Assembly: GCA_030280995.1 (NCBI GenBank)
Contig: JASXTE010000011.1
Location: 25,011,817-25,075,816, forward strand
From: Hemileia vastatrix
Taxonomy: Eukaryota; Basidiomycota; Pucciniomycetes; Pucciniales; Zaghouaniaceae
DNA length: 64,000 nucleotides
Direction of reading: 5' to 3'
Of this stretch, positions 10,990-22,229 are shown one piece after another. The number at the start of each line of letters is the position of its first letter. Positions within the stretch are counted from its first letter, which is position 1. The position numbers and the translations under genes are program-made. Below the pieces are notes generated by a model. The model did not search any database and was not told where the DNA came from. It saw only the letters and a program-made list of their open reading frames with translations.

Positions 10990-12027
10990 TTAGTACCTAT
11001 CAAGGAAGGTGTACTCCCAATCATAATAGATTTTGTTGTAAGTCAGATTCAGAGTTTTGACTAGGGTAACTTTATTTTGTATATCCTCTTCATTAAGAGC
11101 CAGAGTATTTTTAAGATAGGTGAAAACAGCGTCAAAAGCAGTACTGACGCAATTTATGGTGCAATCATAATGTGACATGACAAATCTATTGAGAACTTGC
11201 CAATCTCCAGGGAAATGGTGGATTTAAGGAGTCTTGTCCTTGAATGTGTCAAATAAGGTTGCAGGAGTAGCAAAACAATTGTCTAATTTGGTAGGCTGTG
11301 TTGTATCCTCTTGTTCAGGACAGGTGAGTTTATCCTCACTAGTGGGTGAAAAGATGGCAACAGGAGTGGTAGCCCAGAATGGGTCTTTTTTGAGACCTGG
11401 TATAATGATATCAATGCAAGGAGTTGTTGGAGTTGCAGTGTATGAGGTATGAGGGACCTCCTAAGTAGAAGAAAGAAGAGTGTCAGTAAAGGAAAAGAAG
11501 TTTTTTTTGGGAGACTTACAGTATGGATTGACTCTTCAGAGAAGAGAAAATGATGAGTAGAGTTTGAAGAGGTGCATGGCATTGGAAAGCAGTGTGTTTT
11601 CTTTTCTCTTTTTGGAGCAGGAGTAGGGGTTTAAGGATAAGGGAACTAAATGGCCAACTGACTCATAAGGGTTGATGTCAATGTATTAGGATTTACAATA
11701 GTGGCAGTAGGAGAAGTAATGGTAGGGGACCATTGTGACTGCATTTATTTTTGCAACTTTTACAGAAGTCACATGACTAACAGAAGGAAAGAAAACAGAA
11801 TTAGTGACAAATAATTAATATAGAAAAGTGAAGGAACTTACAGTGAATAATCCATAACCATAGAAAGCTTTTGAGAAGAATGATGGAGTAATGCTGTTCT
11901 GGGTACAGCGCTGACAACTCTCATCTCCAGTAACAATAGTCTAGACAGTAGGAGAAGTGGCAACAAAGGCTTTTTGGGTGTCAAACGATTGGCAGATAGA
12001 ATTGACAATATCATTATTAGGGTTCAT
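10990..12027 (-). pseudogene. Antisense ORF of Gypsy-1, upstream exons, spliced
   Basis: Minus strand, three exons can be followed. Exon 1, 12027-11842, starts ATG (12027-12025), has 62 codons with one internal stop, contains CQRC, and ends at ACT/GTAAGT. Exon 2 begins after a T-rich acceptor at 11776 (opening CDFCKSCKNKCSHNG, cysteine-rich) or at an alternative AG at 11738; it ends 11520, at ACT/GTAAGT. The intron 11519-11461 has a TTACTGAC branch-like site and a CTACTTAG end. Exon 3, 11460-10990, keeps one frame with a single stop between KDKTP and IHHFPGDW. Phases agree at the joins. Function unknown; the cysteine pairs suggest metal or nucleic acid binding. It is decayed but too coherent to be chance. 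Confidence 0.5.
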
Positions 12028-12186
12028 GATGAAGTAAGTAAGATGATAGAAGATAAGAAGAAAAAATAGTAATAAGAGTAAGGGAAACTAGAATATAGGG
12101 GAAGAGAAGAAGGAGGAAGGAGAAAAAAGTGCAAGATATGCACCTGGTTTCCTAGCACCTGGGAACAGTTGTGAGTAGAAGATGAC

Positions 12187-14456
12187 TGTGGTACACATCT
12201 TGCAGTAATTCAGCAAATGTCTCAGCTCTCAGGAAGCGCAAAACAGGGATTGCTACAAAGGATGGTTATGGAAGCATGACAAAGGGGTCTTCAAAAGCAC
12301 AGAAAAATTAGACTCTTCATGCACAGTTTTTTTGTGTAGTATGGATATGCAAGCCACATTGTGGTTTTCCAAAATTGGCAGAGGCCTTTGTTGGTCTGTT
12401 TGGCACTATTTGTGTATGTCTTAACTGAAATTGGTCAAAGAATTAAGTGTTATTTTGGTTTTATCGAGTGAATTTTGGGACTATGGGTATGTGGGTACTA
12501 CCATTAGATAGCTCCAGCTTTTCTCTATATTTCATGTCTTGATGATATTTTTAACATACCAAGTTTTAAGGGGTCATTTACTCACTTTTCATTTCTAAAA
12601 GATAGCTGTTTAATTTTGTTTTTTGTGTTTTATGGGCTAACCTTAAGTCTTAGGGTTAAGTGCTTAGTACCATTAAGTAAAGCTAATTTGGCTCTATATT
12701 TTATGTCTCAATGTTGTCATAGCTTAATTTTGTGTTTTAAGGGTTTTAGTAGTTGTGGTGGATTTTTCTAAGTATTTTGGGCCTTATTGGAGGTTTTTGG
12801 TGGTTTTCTGGCTTCAGGGAGGTCCCCCTGCCTTGGTTATAGAAGGCTGGGAAGCATTTCTAGAGGGTTTTTATTCAATTTGGCTGTCAAAAGTGCCAAA
12901 TTAATTGCTGTGCATTGATTTTTAGGTAGGTGGTCTGTGTGTACATACTGAATAAGACAGTTTGGGGAAACCTTAATTATCATACAACCATCTGGTAATT
13001 ATATCATTGTTTCTCACTCAGTTTTCACTTTTTTTTGGCCACAATTGGCTGTGTTGGTTTCAAGGTTAGTTCTTCATTTAACTCAACTTTGACAACTGGT
13101 TTCTCTGGTGTAGTTTTGCAACCTGCATCAAGTATTATTTCTATTTTCTGTGCAACAAGTGCACAGTGTTTTGGTTTTCTTGTGTGGATCTTTCTGCATT
13201 TCAGACTCTCTTTGGTCTGTGGTTTATCTAGGCTACTTTCTTGACTTGTTAAGCAGTCAAGAAGTGTGTTGGAAGGTGTATTGTAACAGTCTCTAATTTT
13301 TGGTAGCAAATAAATCTCACCTAGTATTTATCAAAGGGACAGGGGTTTTCTCTCCAGTTTTACTCCAACTCCCTTGGTCAAGGCCTATAGCTAGTACTAT
13401 AGGATTGTCTACAGCGTTTAGTAAAAATTAGAGTAAAGTGCGTACTGGACTATAAGACAAGAAGGTATGATATGTAATTGAAGAAGCTACCAACAACACT
13501 AGAAGCATAGCATGGATTAAGGGGTAGCGTCAACAAGGGTAGAGGTTTAACATTTAGATAGAAAAAAACAGTGCTAGAAGAACAAGTGGGTCAATAAGCA
13601 GTGCTCAAAAATAGAAGAAAGAGAAGTGACACTTGAAGGAAGAGTACTTACTTAGCGTGGAGGGTTTCACAATCAGTGGATACTCACAGTGAAAGCATGG
13701 GATATTACAATAGGTAGGGAAGGCAGTACATTACCTATTATTTATAGAGTGATCTCAAGAAGCATAGGGTATGTACAAAAGGTGAAGTGTCAGGGACTAA
13801 TAGCTGTACTTTTATAAATGTTTCAGGCACTATTAGGACCTAGACTTATGCTAAAAATTTTACATAGATCATTGAGATACTTAGTAACTGTTTGATATTC
13901 TTGTATTAGCACTAAACTTGTGTAGGAAATCCAGTAGGAAAAAAGAGCATAGGGGAAGGGCATTGAACATACAGGTATATAAAAGAGCACTCACTTTTAA
14001 AAGAGAAGTGTGAAGAAAGAGGAAAAGAAATTGAAGTAGATTTATTATTAACACGTAGATAATAAATTATAGATTTATTTTATATTTTTGTACATAACAG
14101 ATGTGCATACCAGAAGTAGCGCCGTTGAGTTATTTTATTGCTATAGTAAGGATAGTGTTAGATAGAGGGCTTCAAGAGGGAGTGACTGAGAATACTAGCG
14201 CTTACTGAGAATAGATCTATCCAACAGATAGATTACATATATTAAAATATATCATACCTTTCTTTAAAGATCTCTATAAATTCATTCTCCTTTCTTCACC
14301 CCCAAAAAATAAATATAACCACACTTACAATAGGTTCTTTCACTGTCTTTAAATGCTAGAGTGGAAGGCTCTTCTTTTTAAATTAGTTTTAGAAAGGAGA
14401 ACCAACCCATCTTGGATTGTTTCAATAACTTAGTATTATAGAACTGTCTTTCTACA
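12187..14456 (+). repeat. Gypsy-1 3' LTR, interrupted by a solo LTR
   Basis: 12187-12359 and 13424-14456 together match the 5' LTR (433-1644). The first part covers LTR bases 1 to about 170 and the second the rest. Between them lies 1.06 kb of a different LTR. The LTR ends TCTTTCTACA at 14456, and the Copia frame resumes at the next base. Confidence 0.87.
12360..13423 (+). repeat. Solo LTR related to the Gypsy-2 LTR
   Basis: 1064 bp, starting TGTGG and ending GTCTACA, absent from the 5' LTR at the same place. Its 3' end (GGACAGGGGTTTTCT, a CCAACTCC block with TTGG, TCTACA) matches the end of the Gypsy-2 LTR at about 53210-53289 in order. A middle block (TTTCTCTATATTTCATGTCT, near 12520) matches 52198-52218. 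Overall it is a diverged relative. No clean target duplication could be read. Confidence 0.65.
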
Positions 14457-14881
14457 CCGTTTTTTGAAATAGCCCAATATTTGGCTTCTGTAGTGGAAAA
14501 GGCAACAACTTTCTGTTTGCTAGATCTCCATCCTAATAATCTATTGTTGAAAACAAAAGCACCAGAATCTGATTTGAAAACAACAGATGAACCCCATTCT
14601 GCATCAGAATAACCTATTAGATCTTTTGAGTGAGTAAGAACACCTAAGGATAGGGAGAAATCACCAGTTTTGCATAAATATCTAAGAATATGTTTGAAAT
14701 GTGATACATGATCATCAGAAAGAGTTTTTAGAAATTTAAAAAGTGAACTAGCCACATAGGCAAAATCTGGACGAGAAAATGAGACTAAATAGTTCAAGAG
14801 TCCAATGGCACAACAGTAATTGAATTCTTTCAAAACTGTATCAGGATCTTTAGGAAACAAATTGGAATTTGAAACCAAATG
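14457..14881 (-). pseudogene. Copia RNase H, N-terminal half
   Basis: The minus-strand frame has SRPDFAYVASSL, the HILRYL-type connection motif, then LIGYSDAEWGSS (the D-A-x-W signature of Copia RNase H), DSGAFVFN, WRSSKQKVVAFSTTEAKYWA (the SKKQ...STAEAEY equivalent) and ISKNG. It stops being Copia at 14457, where the Gypsy-1 3' LTR ends. The domain continues at 432 downward. The catalytic aspartate of SDAEW is present. Confidence 0.85.
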
Positions 14882-14929
14882 TGTTGAAGCCAGACAACAT
14901 TCTTATATATTATATTCTTATAACATATT

Positions 14930-15600
14930 TTTAATATATAATGGTTGAGACAAGTAAAATTCTTTTTTAGTTAGATTTCTGGTAACCTTCATGCCAAGAA
15001 TACATGATACCTCATCTTGATCATCCATTTCAAAAGAATTCATTAATTTCTCTTTAACTTGATATATGTTTTTACTGAAAATCGCCAATTCATCAACATG
15101 AATGAAAATAAAACAAGGTTCATTATTTGAAAAATTAGAGAAGACACATGTATCAGCCAGATTATGATAGAAAGAAATTGTGGAAAAGAAATCTTTGATA
15201 CACTTTTACCAGAATAAATGACTTTTCTTCAGGCCATTCAAATATTTTTTAAGTTTCAGAAAAGAGTTTGCAGATTTTGGACCATTGAAGCCCTCTGGAT
15301 AACAAACAAATATATCTTCTTTGGGAACACCATTTAGAAATACAGTGTGGACATCCATTTGGTGAACTTTTTAGTCTCTTTGAGCTGAAAGACTTTAGAG
15401 GGTGAAAAGCAAAGCAAGGCCTCCAGTTGGGGTAAATGTATCATTTTAATCTATACCTTCAGTTTGAGAAAAGCCTTGGACACATAACTTTGCTATTAAC
15501 TGGGATAAGCTTCAATCACTATTAGTTTTCCTTTTGAAGACCCAAATTGTTCCAAGTAGGTTCCTGTCTTTTGGAATAGGCATCATGCCAAACATTGTGT
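14930..15600 (-). pseudogene. Copia reverse transcriptase, broken
   Basis: The minus strand at about 14930-15125 reads IHVDELAIFS, so the catalytic YVDD box has become HVDE. It continues LMNSFEMDDQDEVSCILGMK and ends YLSQPLYIKNML then a stop. Upstream pieces (15150-15600) show LQMDVHTVFLNGV (the usual QMDVKTAFLNG) and GLNGLKKSHLFW-type fragments with stops between them. Reverse transcription would fail with this active site. Confidence 0.75.
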
Positions 15601-15608
15601 TTAGTAAT

Positions 15609-16672
15609 TTAATTTAATTCTGAGTTGATAGCATCTTTCTGCATGGATGCTTCAGGGCCAGATACAGCGTTTGAGAATTGTTTAGGGACATTACCAAAAT
15701 CAAAAACCATGTTGAAATGAATATCAAGACATTGTGAGTTTGAGAGTTTGTTTTCAGTGTTGATTTCATTGTTGATATTTTTAGGATCTGGAGAATTTTT
15801 GGGAATCCACATATAGTGTTTTCCATCTTTTAGCGAAGTTGAAGGTGGAACGTTTAAGGATTCAGTTGAGGTATCAGGAGGAGTTTGTTGTAAATTCAAA
15901 TTAATATTTGAAGAGAGAGAGTCAAAGATTGGAATATCAGGGAATGGTACAGAGGGTCCTTTAGCACTGAGTTTATGTGATAAAATAAAAGAATTATCAC
16001 AAAACTTAACATCATGGGTGATTATAAAATGGTCCAACTCTGGTGAATATATTTGGTAGTTATGATGTCCTTCAGCGTAGCCAATAAAGATACTTTTTTC
16101 ACCAACAGGTGAGAATTTCAAAAAAATTTTTGCTTTAGGAATATTATACACAACATCACATCCAAAGACATGAAGATTACCATATTTTACAGGAAACTTA
16201 GAATCCCATAGTTCAATCAGTGATTTGTTGTTGATTGTGGAGGAAGGAGTCAAGTTTAATAAGAAATTTTAAGTGCTAATTTCTTCTCCTCACCAAAGGC
16301 CATCAAGTCAAAAAGTTACTAGAATGGCTTGAGCTTTCTCAACTAGAGTTCTATTTCCTCTTTCAGAGATTGGATTTTGTTGAGGGGTGTAAGAATCTGT
16401 AACTAAATTCTCAATGCCCTTGTTAGTAAACAAATGTTCAAATAATTTATTGATCAATTCCCCACCATTGTCAGTGACAACAGCTATGAATTTTCTCTTG
16501 CATTTGTTTTTTTCAAGGTTGACAAAAGATTTGAAGTAATGGAAGGTATCCTATTCTTGACTAGGAAATAGATTGTTCTGAATCTGGAAAACCCATCTAA
16601 TATTTGAAGAAAATATTTACTTCCTCCTTTAGATGCCAGTGTAATAGCGCCACATAAGTCCATATGAATCAT
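15609..16672 (-). pseudogene. Copia integrase, broken
   Basis: 16672-16484 encodes MDLCGAITLASKGGSKYFLQ with ILDGFSRF, the first catalytic aspartate region (D-x-x-SR). 16480-16254 contains stops but shows remnants of the NGGE and QQNP blocks. 16253-15609 is open for 214 codons and holds LHVFGCDVVYNIP, KFSPVGEKSIFIGYAEGHHN and HDVKFCDN, the usual end of Copia integrase, then a serine/proline-rich linker to RT. Role by family: insertion of the element's cDNA. Confidence 0.8.
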
Positions 16673-16756
16673 TGCTAGAGTCTTGTCTGGAACAGAAAAT
16701 TTTCAAGTGAAAGGTAATATGTGGCATTTGGAAACAAGAAAGGGAATAAAAACCAA

Positions 16757-17345
16757 TTAAGAGAAATCCAAATTAGGATACATGATCTTTAAAACAGTGT
16801 TATTTGGATGTCCAGAAGCATTATGAATGATGAAATGATTATTAGACAATTTGAAAGCCAAAATATGGTTCTCAGTGGAAAGAGGAGAAGACAAAATGTT
16901 ATCTTTCAGAGAGAAGTTGAAGACTAGACATCCATTTTTGCATAATAATTTGGCATGAGTACCAAAACCTTTGATCAAATAGTTTTTTTTTTGAGGAACC
17001 AAATAGCTGTTATAAGGGTTCTTTGAACCTCAGGAACACACAATGCATTTGGAATGGTAAATGTATTGTTGTTTATTTTGAAGATTTCAGTTCCAATTCC
17101 TTGAGCAGAAATAATTCCACTGTTTGCCAAGAGTAGAGTTTTTGGAAGAAGGATTTGTTGTTGAACAAAGAGAAGGAGGCACCACTTTCTAAGACAGCAA
17201 AGACTATGTGATCTTGAAGTAGAAACGGAAGGAAGAGCTTTTCCTTCATGTTCCTTTCTTCTTCAATAATAATCTTCACACTTTCCAAGATGTAGCTGAA
17301 AACACTTGTCCTAAGAGTGTGGTGCTTATGGGTTATGATTTCCAT
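16757..17345 (-). pseudogene. Copia protease and GAG-pre-integrase region
   Basis: 17345-17073 includes FAVLESGASFSLFN, where the retropepsin motif D-S-G-A is changed to E-S-G-A, so the catalytic aspartate is lost. 17002-16757 includes a segment ending HNASGHPNNTVLK, the GAG-pre-integrase motif (the usual HxxLGHPS). A stop lies between the two frames. Confidence 0.7.
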
Positions 17346-17522
17346 TTAGACACATTAGTTTTCCTTTGACATTAAAGGCTAAACTTGATTTAGGACTGTC
17401 CCCCTTACTTTGTTTCAAATCTTGTTCAAGTTCAGAAAGAGCCTTTTCAATGGTAGGGGTTCTCTTTGTGACTTTGACGTTGATAAAGAAGAGGTTGGGG
17501 ACATTTCAAAAAGTTTTGGTAA

Positions 17523-18092
17523 TTATTTAAAGGATGTAGAAAGCAATAATAGTTTGAAGGATTTCTCCCATAAAAAAGAAGCAGAGACTTCTTTCAAATT
17601 CTTAAGGGTCGATCTAAAGTCTCTAATTGAGGTGAGAATGTCAGAACCTTCAAATTTGATATTAAACAGTTCAGAAATAATACTGGAACAGTTTTCAGAA
17701 GAGTTTGAGGTGTAATTCTCCTTGATTTGTTCCTGAAGATCAGCAGGATCATAAATGTTGTTTTTGGGTACAAATAGAGTGTGATTTTCTGAGTCAAGAA
17801 ACATTCTTAGAATCATTGCCATTTTCTTGTTTTTAAAGGTGAAAATTTGAAGAGCATCAGTGTTCATAGGAAAAGTGACAGGTTTTAGAAGGAATCTGTA
17901 AAGCTTTTGTATTCTTAGGGCATAGAAAATTTGGCTCATCCATGTGGCATAAATTTTGTTAGAAAGAGTTTCCACCCCTTTGATTTTGGAGAAATGATAA
18001 TCCATGTTTAACCAATTAAAACTTGGATCAGGAACAGAGGTGATACTTAATTTAAATGAGGATTCAGAGTTATTGATAAGTGAATATGCCAT
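17523..18092 (-). pseudogene. Copia gag
   Basis: A 189-codon open frame starting ATG at 18092. It has FNWLNMDYHFSKIKGVETLS and WMSQIFYALRIQKLYRFLLK, the N-terminal gag fold that opens UBN2/Retrotran_gag proteins of Copia, and NFIKEN-like and LTSIRDFRSTLKNLKE segments further on. No zinc knuckle appears before the frame is lost near 17523, so the nucleocapsid end is missing or out of frame. Capsid role by family. Confidence 0.65.
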
Positions 18093-18135
18093 GGTGGATA
18101 ATCAGAAAGGCACTGGGCCCATAACCTTTTTATAT

Positions 18136-18536
18136 GAACCAAAATGTAAATAAGAAAATAAGTAAAACTTTGGCAAAACTCAAATGAAGCAGCGCTGAAT
18201 GAAAGGAAACTTTGAGATAAGAAACTATAAGAAGAAGAAAAAATAAGAAAAAAAATAAGTGAGAAAGAGACAAAAAAATTGAAAAAAATAAATAATGAGG
18301 GATAAAAATAGATGGTTCATTGCAGCAGAAAAGCAGAATAACATAATAAATACCTGAACCAAAATTTAAATAAGAAAATAAGAAAAACATTGACAAAAAT
18401 TGAATAAAGCAGTGCTGAATAAGAGGAAAACTTGAGATAAGAAACTATAACAACAAGAAGAAATAAGAAAAAGAAATAAGTGAGAAATAGACAAAACAAT
18501 TGGACAAAACAAATAATGAGGGATAAAAAGAGATGT
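18136..18536 (+). repeat. Direct tandem duplication, two copies, period 220 bp
   Basis: The block starting GAACCAAAATGTAAATAAG at 18136 repeats at 18356 with few changes. The similarity runs for about 180 bp to AATAATGAGGGATAAAAA in each copy. It lies just upstream of the Copia gag start, so it may be part of the 5' LTR or leader. The minus-strand open frames across it are phenylalanine-rich translations of the repeat, not genes. Confidence 0.75.
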
Positions 18537-18967
18537 TAAAATAATAATTTACACAAGCTCTTTTTATCTACAACACACATGAAAAGCACATTATATTTTG
18601 TTTTACTTTATTATATTTTAAAACACTCATTTTATTTAATACATTACCTCAAATTAAATTAAATCAAATTGTATTGTATTTTATTATATTGAGTTTTATT
18701 TGTTAATAAATTATATGATTTTATTTTATTTTATTGCACTTTATTACATTCTTTTTCAAAATATATAATAATGATTTATTTTGTTTTATCCCATTTTATA
18801 CCATTTGTATTTATATTTTTTTAATTCTAGCTATTATACTCATCTATCTGTCTTTTTTATAATCAATTAAATTATAATAAGTCTAAATTTCATTTAATTC
18901 ATTTTATTAGATTTGATTGATGCTGTTGTATAGCCATGTAGAAGCATTAAGTTGGTTAAACTGGCTG

Positions 18968-19376
18968 GTGAACTCTGATGTACAGACATAGATCAGAGTT
19001 CACTGGTAAAAAATTGGATGTGGTACTCTGATGTATGGCCATAGATCAGAGTCAACATGGATAAAAATGGGTGGTGAACTTTGATGTACAGCCATTGATC
19101 AGAGTTCACACACATCAAATTGGATGTGGTACTCTGATGTACAGCTGTAAATCAGGGTACACATGAATAAAAATGCATGTGGTACTGTGATGTATGGCCA
19201 TAGATCAGAGTACACATGCATAAAAATGGTTGGTGAAACCTGATGTAAAGCTGTAGATCAGAGGCCACATGCTCTATATTGGATGTGGTACTCTGATCTA
19301 TGGCCATAGATGAGAGTACCACATTCATGAAATTGGGCTGTGAACTCTAATCAATAGGTTTACATCAGAGTTCACC
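18968..19376 (+). repeat. Tandem array of eight hairpin units, two alternating types
   Basis: Eight units spaced about 52-59 bp, each an inverted repeat of about 32-36 bp around a TGTAYRGCCATAGATCA-type core. Stems open and close with GTGAAC...GTTCAC (type A, for example 18968-19003, 19073-19108, 19341-19376) or GTACTC...GAGTAC (type B, for example 19023-19055, 19182-19213). Order is A B A B B A B A. Spacers share an AAAAATTGGATGTG-like sequence. A+T-rich arms lie on both sides. No coding potential. Confidence 0.8.
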
Positions 19377-19380
19377 AGCT

Positions 19381-22229
19381 CATTTTGAGAATTCAAAGAC
19401 TTTTATTTGCACATTTAATATCACCTTTTAAAATAAAATGAGATAATAAAAATTAAATTTAGATGTAAGGCAATAAAATATACTAAAATAAAACAAAAAA
19501 AATTTAAATTAAATCAAATTAAATTAAATAGAATAATAGTAAATGAAATGAAATGAAATATACTATATTATAATGCAGTATTATATAGTATGATAGAATA
19601 AAATAAATCAAAATTAGATCAAATTAAATTAAATGAAGTAAAGTAAATATTTTTTTAAAAGGCATCATAAAAATTAAAGAAAATTTATAACTAATTAAAA
19701 AAATTATCAAAAAAATTAACTTTTTTCATGAGCTAGGTTTTTTCAGTGTATTTAAAAGAATATAGATCTACTAATGCATTCAAATATAAACTACCAGCAG
19801 ACCTTGAAGCCTGATAATCTGTTCATCAATATATATAGGGTTGAATAAAATACTTCTTCAGGAATAGGGCTCTTATAGCTCTCATTTTAAAAAAACTGAA
19901 TACAAATGAGTTTAATAGGTCTCTATATTCCCAGATACCTTTTTACTTAAATTTAAAGCTTATCGTTTACATTATATACCAGTCTATTCATTCATAAATT
20001 ATTTTTAGAAAATTCAAAGACATTAAATATGTTTAATGTTTAAGTTAATTTGAAGAATTCTGAGGATGAGATTTGCATTAGAAGTTCAATCAGAGATCCA
20101 TAAAGACTGAGATTAACCTTGCAATAAGATATTAAAAAAATATAAAGATATGACTCTATTAAAAAAATTTTTTTGGAGAAAAATAATTTTACTTAGGAAA
20201 TTGAAGGACAACAAATTAAAAATATATATTTGAATTTATTGAAAATAAATTGAATTAATTATTTGTAGGTGGTTATATAAAAATTAAAGGTTTATGTCCA
20301 AATTTAAAACATGTAAAAAGGTCTTGTATGACATTTTAAATGAAATGGCATGGAGATTAGGAAAAAAATCTGTAACTAACAATCAGTACACTACAGGAGA
20401 TTAAAATTCAGTAATATCATCCCAAAACTCATGTTTACATTTGTGGAATAATATTTAATTATATATTTTAATTAATGTAAATGCCTTCTTCTAATTTTTA
20501 CTAAATATCTTTGAGATTTTTGAGTTTTATTGTAGTTTTTTTTTCTCAAAAAATTTTATAGATAATGAAATTTGACTGATTTTTCAAAGATATTTATAAT
20601 TATTATCCTCACAAAATGAAATTATTGTAAAGAATGAATGTATTAATATTTATTGATTAATTTCAATGTTTCATTAATTTTTATTTCTTCAATTTTATTA
20701 TTGATATAAGTAGTAAAAACTTATGTATCTTGAATTACTGAAGATCTATACAAAGCCTTGAACTAGAATTTAATTTCAGTTAAACTTAAAATGAAGGTCT
20801 TCACTTTATTATAATAGGGCAAAAAATTTAAGACAATAACTCAGTATTCATATGATTGAAATAAAGCTACTTCTGTAGTAAGAAGTATAAGATTAAGGTA
20901 AATTCTGATGTTTGGTAATACAATAGCTTCCACTATCTTAATTGTAAAAACTCTTATTTCAATTTAACTCAACTATTTCTTCTAATTTTCTCACTCTTAC
21001 TAGAATCTTTATATGTGATCATATTTGCTCAAAAAATGGTTTTCTACCTTCCTTTCACCTTTAACTTTTCTCTCTTCCTTTTTCTTTCACTCCCTATCCC
21101 ACAAATTGTAACCTGTTTCTCATCCCATAAAATAGTTCCCCACTCCTTCCAATAACCTTCAATCAAAAATTAAACCCATTCTGATCACTTTTTCTGTTCT
21201 CAATTATATTTACGGCCTCTTTAAACCCATTTTACTTCCCTCTCTGCCACTTTTTTTCAGCCCATATCTCCAATTTTTATCATCACCCTTTTCCTTTTGC
21301 TACACTTAACCTCTCATAAATCTCTTTTCATTTTCTTCTCAAAAAAATCTTTTGGTTTTTATGAACTAAAACAGGCATAAATGTCTGGGGAAGTGATAAA
21401 TAAGGATAGAAAGAGGTGGAAAGGGGTAGGGATGCTTTTAAAGGGTCAGAGAGCATTTGATAGCAGAAGAAAGGGTTTAAAATCATGGAAAAAATTTTGT
21501 TGAGAGAAAAGAAAAGAAATTTCTAACTAGGGAATAATATTAAAGATAAATATTTATGTAAGAGAGAAAGTAGGGATGGAGAGGTAAGTAATAATATTCT
21601 AAAAAATAAAATAATAATAAAACATAAGAAATATGTTATATAGCATGGAAAAAGGAATGGAATCAATTCAAAAAAACAAATAGAAATCAAATAAGCCATT
21701 TTTATACTATTCATCCCCAATGAAATTTCATTTTATGTCTTTCTTTTTTCATATTTTGAAGATTAAGGGTTAATATATTGTAAAAAATACTATTACATGC
21801 ATATATTTTTTATTTACTGAATAGAAAACAGAATAGATATTTATATTGGAGTTTAATTTTATCACCAAAGTATTATTCCATTCATTTTTATAAGTGTTTT
21901 ACATTTTTCAGATATTTTAAATATTAATAATGGTTAGTAAAATCATTTTGAATAATTAGAATTCAATTTTTGTTTAAAATTCTTACTTAGGAAATTTAAT
22001 GGAAGATATTAATTCCCAAAATAATTTTCTTGAATGATTTTCTATAGTGCCTTATAATTTCACCATATATTAACAATTAAGTAAAGTTATTTGAACATTT
22101 AAGATCACTTTTCTTTCTATTCAAATTGGGGTTTGTCTAGCTTTACATGCAACAAAGTATAAAATTATTTATAAACATTTTGTAGCTTTTCAGACTGGCT
22201 TAGCTGTGGGAAGGGCTGATTTCAACATA
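19381..22229. other. A+T-rich stretch without genes
   Basis: Long A/T tracts and short ATTAAAT repeats (19440-19660), no open frame with recognisable content. C/T-rich tracts occur at about 21040-21330. The 65-codon minus-strand frame at 21523-21720 is low-complexity and hydrophobic, with no support as a gene. Confidence 0.6.

Larger units (their letters stand above)
433..14456 (+). mobile_element. Gypsy-1: Ty3/Gypsy LTR retrotransposon inserted in Copia
   Basis: Element of about 14.0 kb, bounded by two LTRs that both start TGTGGT and end TCTTTCTACA. The flanks CCATT (429-433) and CCGTT (14457-14461) are a 5-bp target duplication differing at one base; the T at 433 can belong to either flank or LTR. 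Order inside: PBS, gag, protease, RT, RNase H, integrase, antisense ORF, 3' LTR, as in Metaviridae with integrase after RNase H. All coding domains carry stops or frameshifts, so it is non-autonomous now. It has received two solo-LTR insertions, which account for about 2.3 kb of its length. Confidence 0.88.
14457..18092 (-). mobile_element. Copia element, gag to RNase H portion
   Basis: Ty1/Copia retrotransposon on the minus strand with the canonical order gag, protease, integrase, RT, RNase H. The rest of RNase H and the 3' LTR are at 1-432, beyond the Gypsy-1 insertion. Upstream of the gag ATG (18092-18090) the minus strand reads GGTTATGGGCCCAGTGCC, a likely primer-binding region. The 5' LTR boundaries were not resolved. 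All pol segments are interrupted by stops, so this is a relic. Confidence 0.85.

Noticed and set aside
13025..13309. ORFs on both strands inside the solo LTR
   Set aside because: LTR sequence; no motif, and both strands are open only by chance.
18130..18499. Two hydrophobic minus-strand ORFs that look alike
   Set aside because: They are the two copies of the 220-bp tandem duplication; the similarity comes from the DNA repeat.
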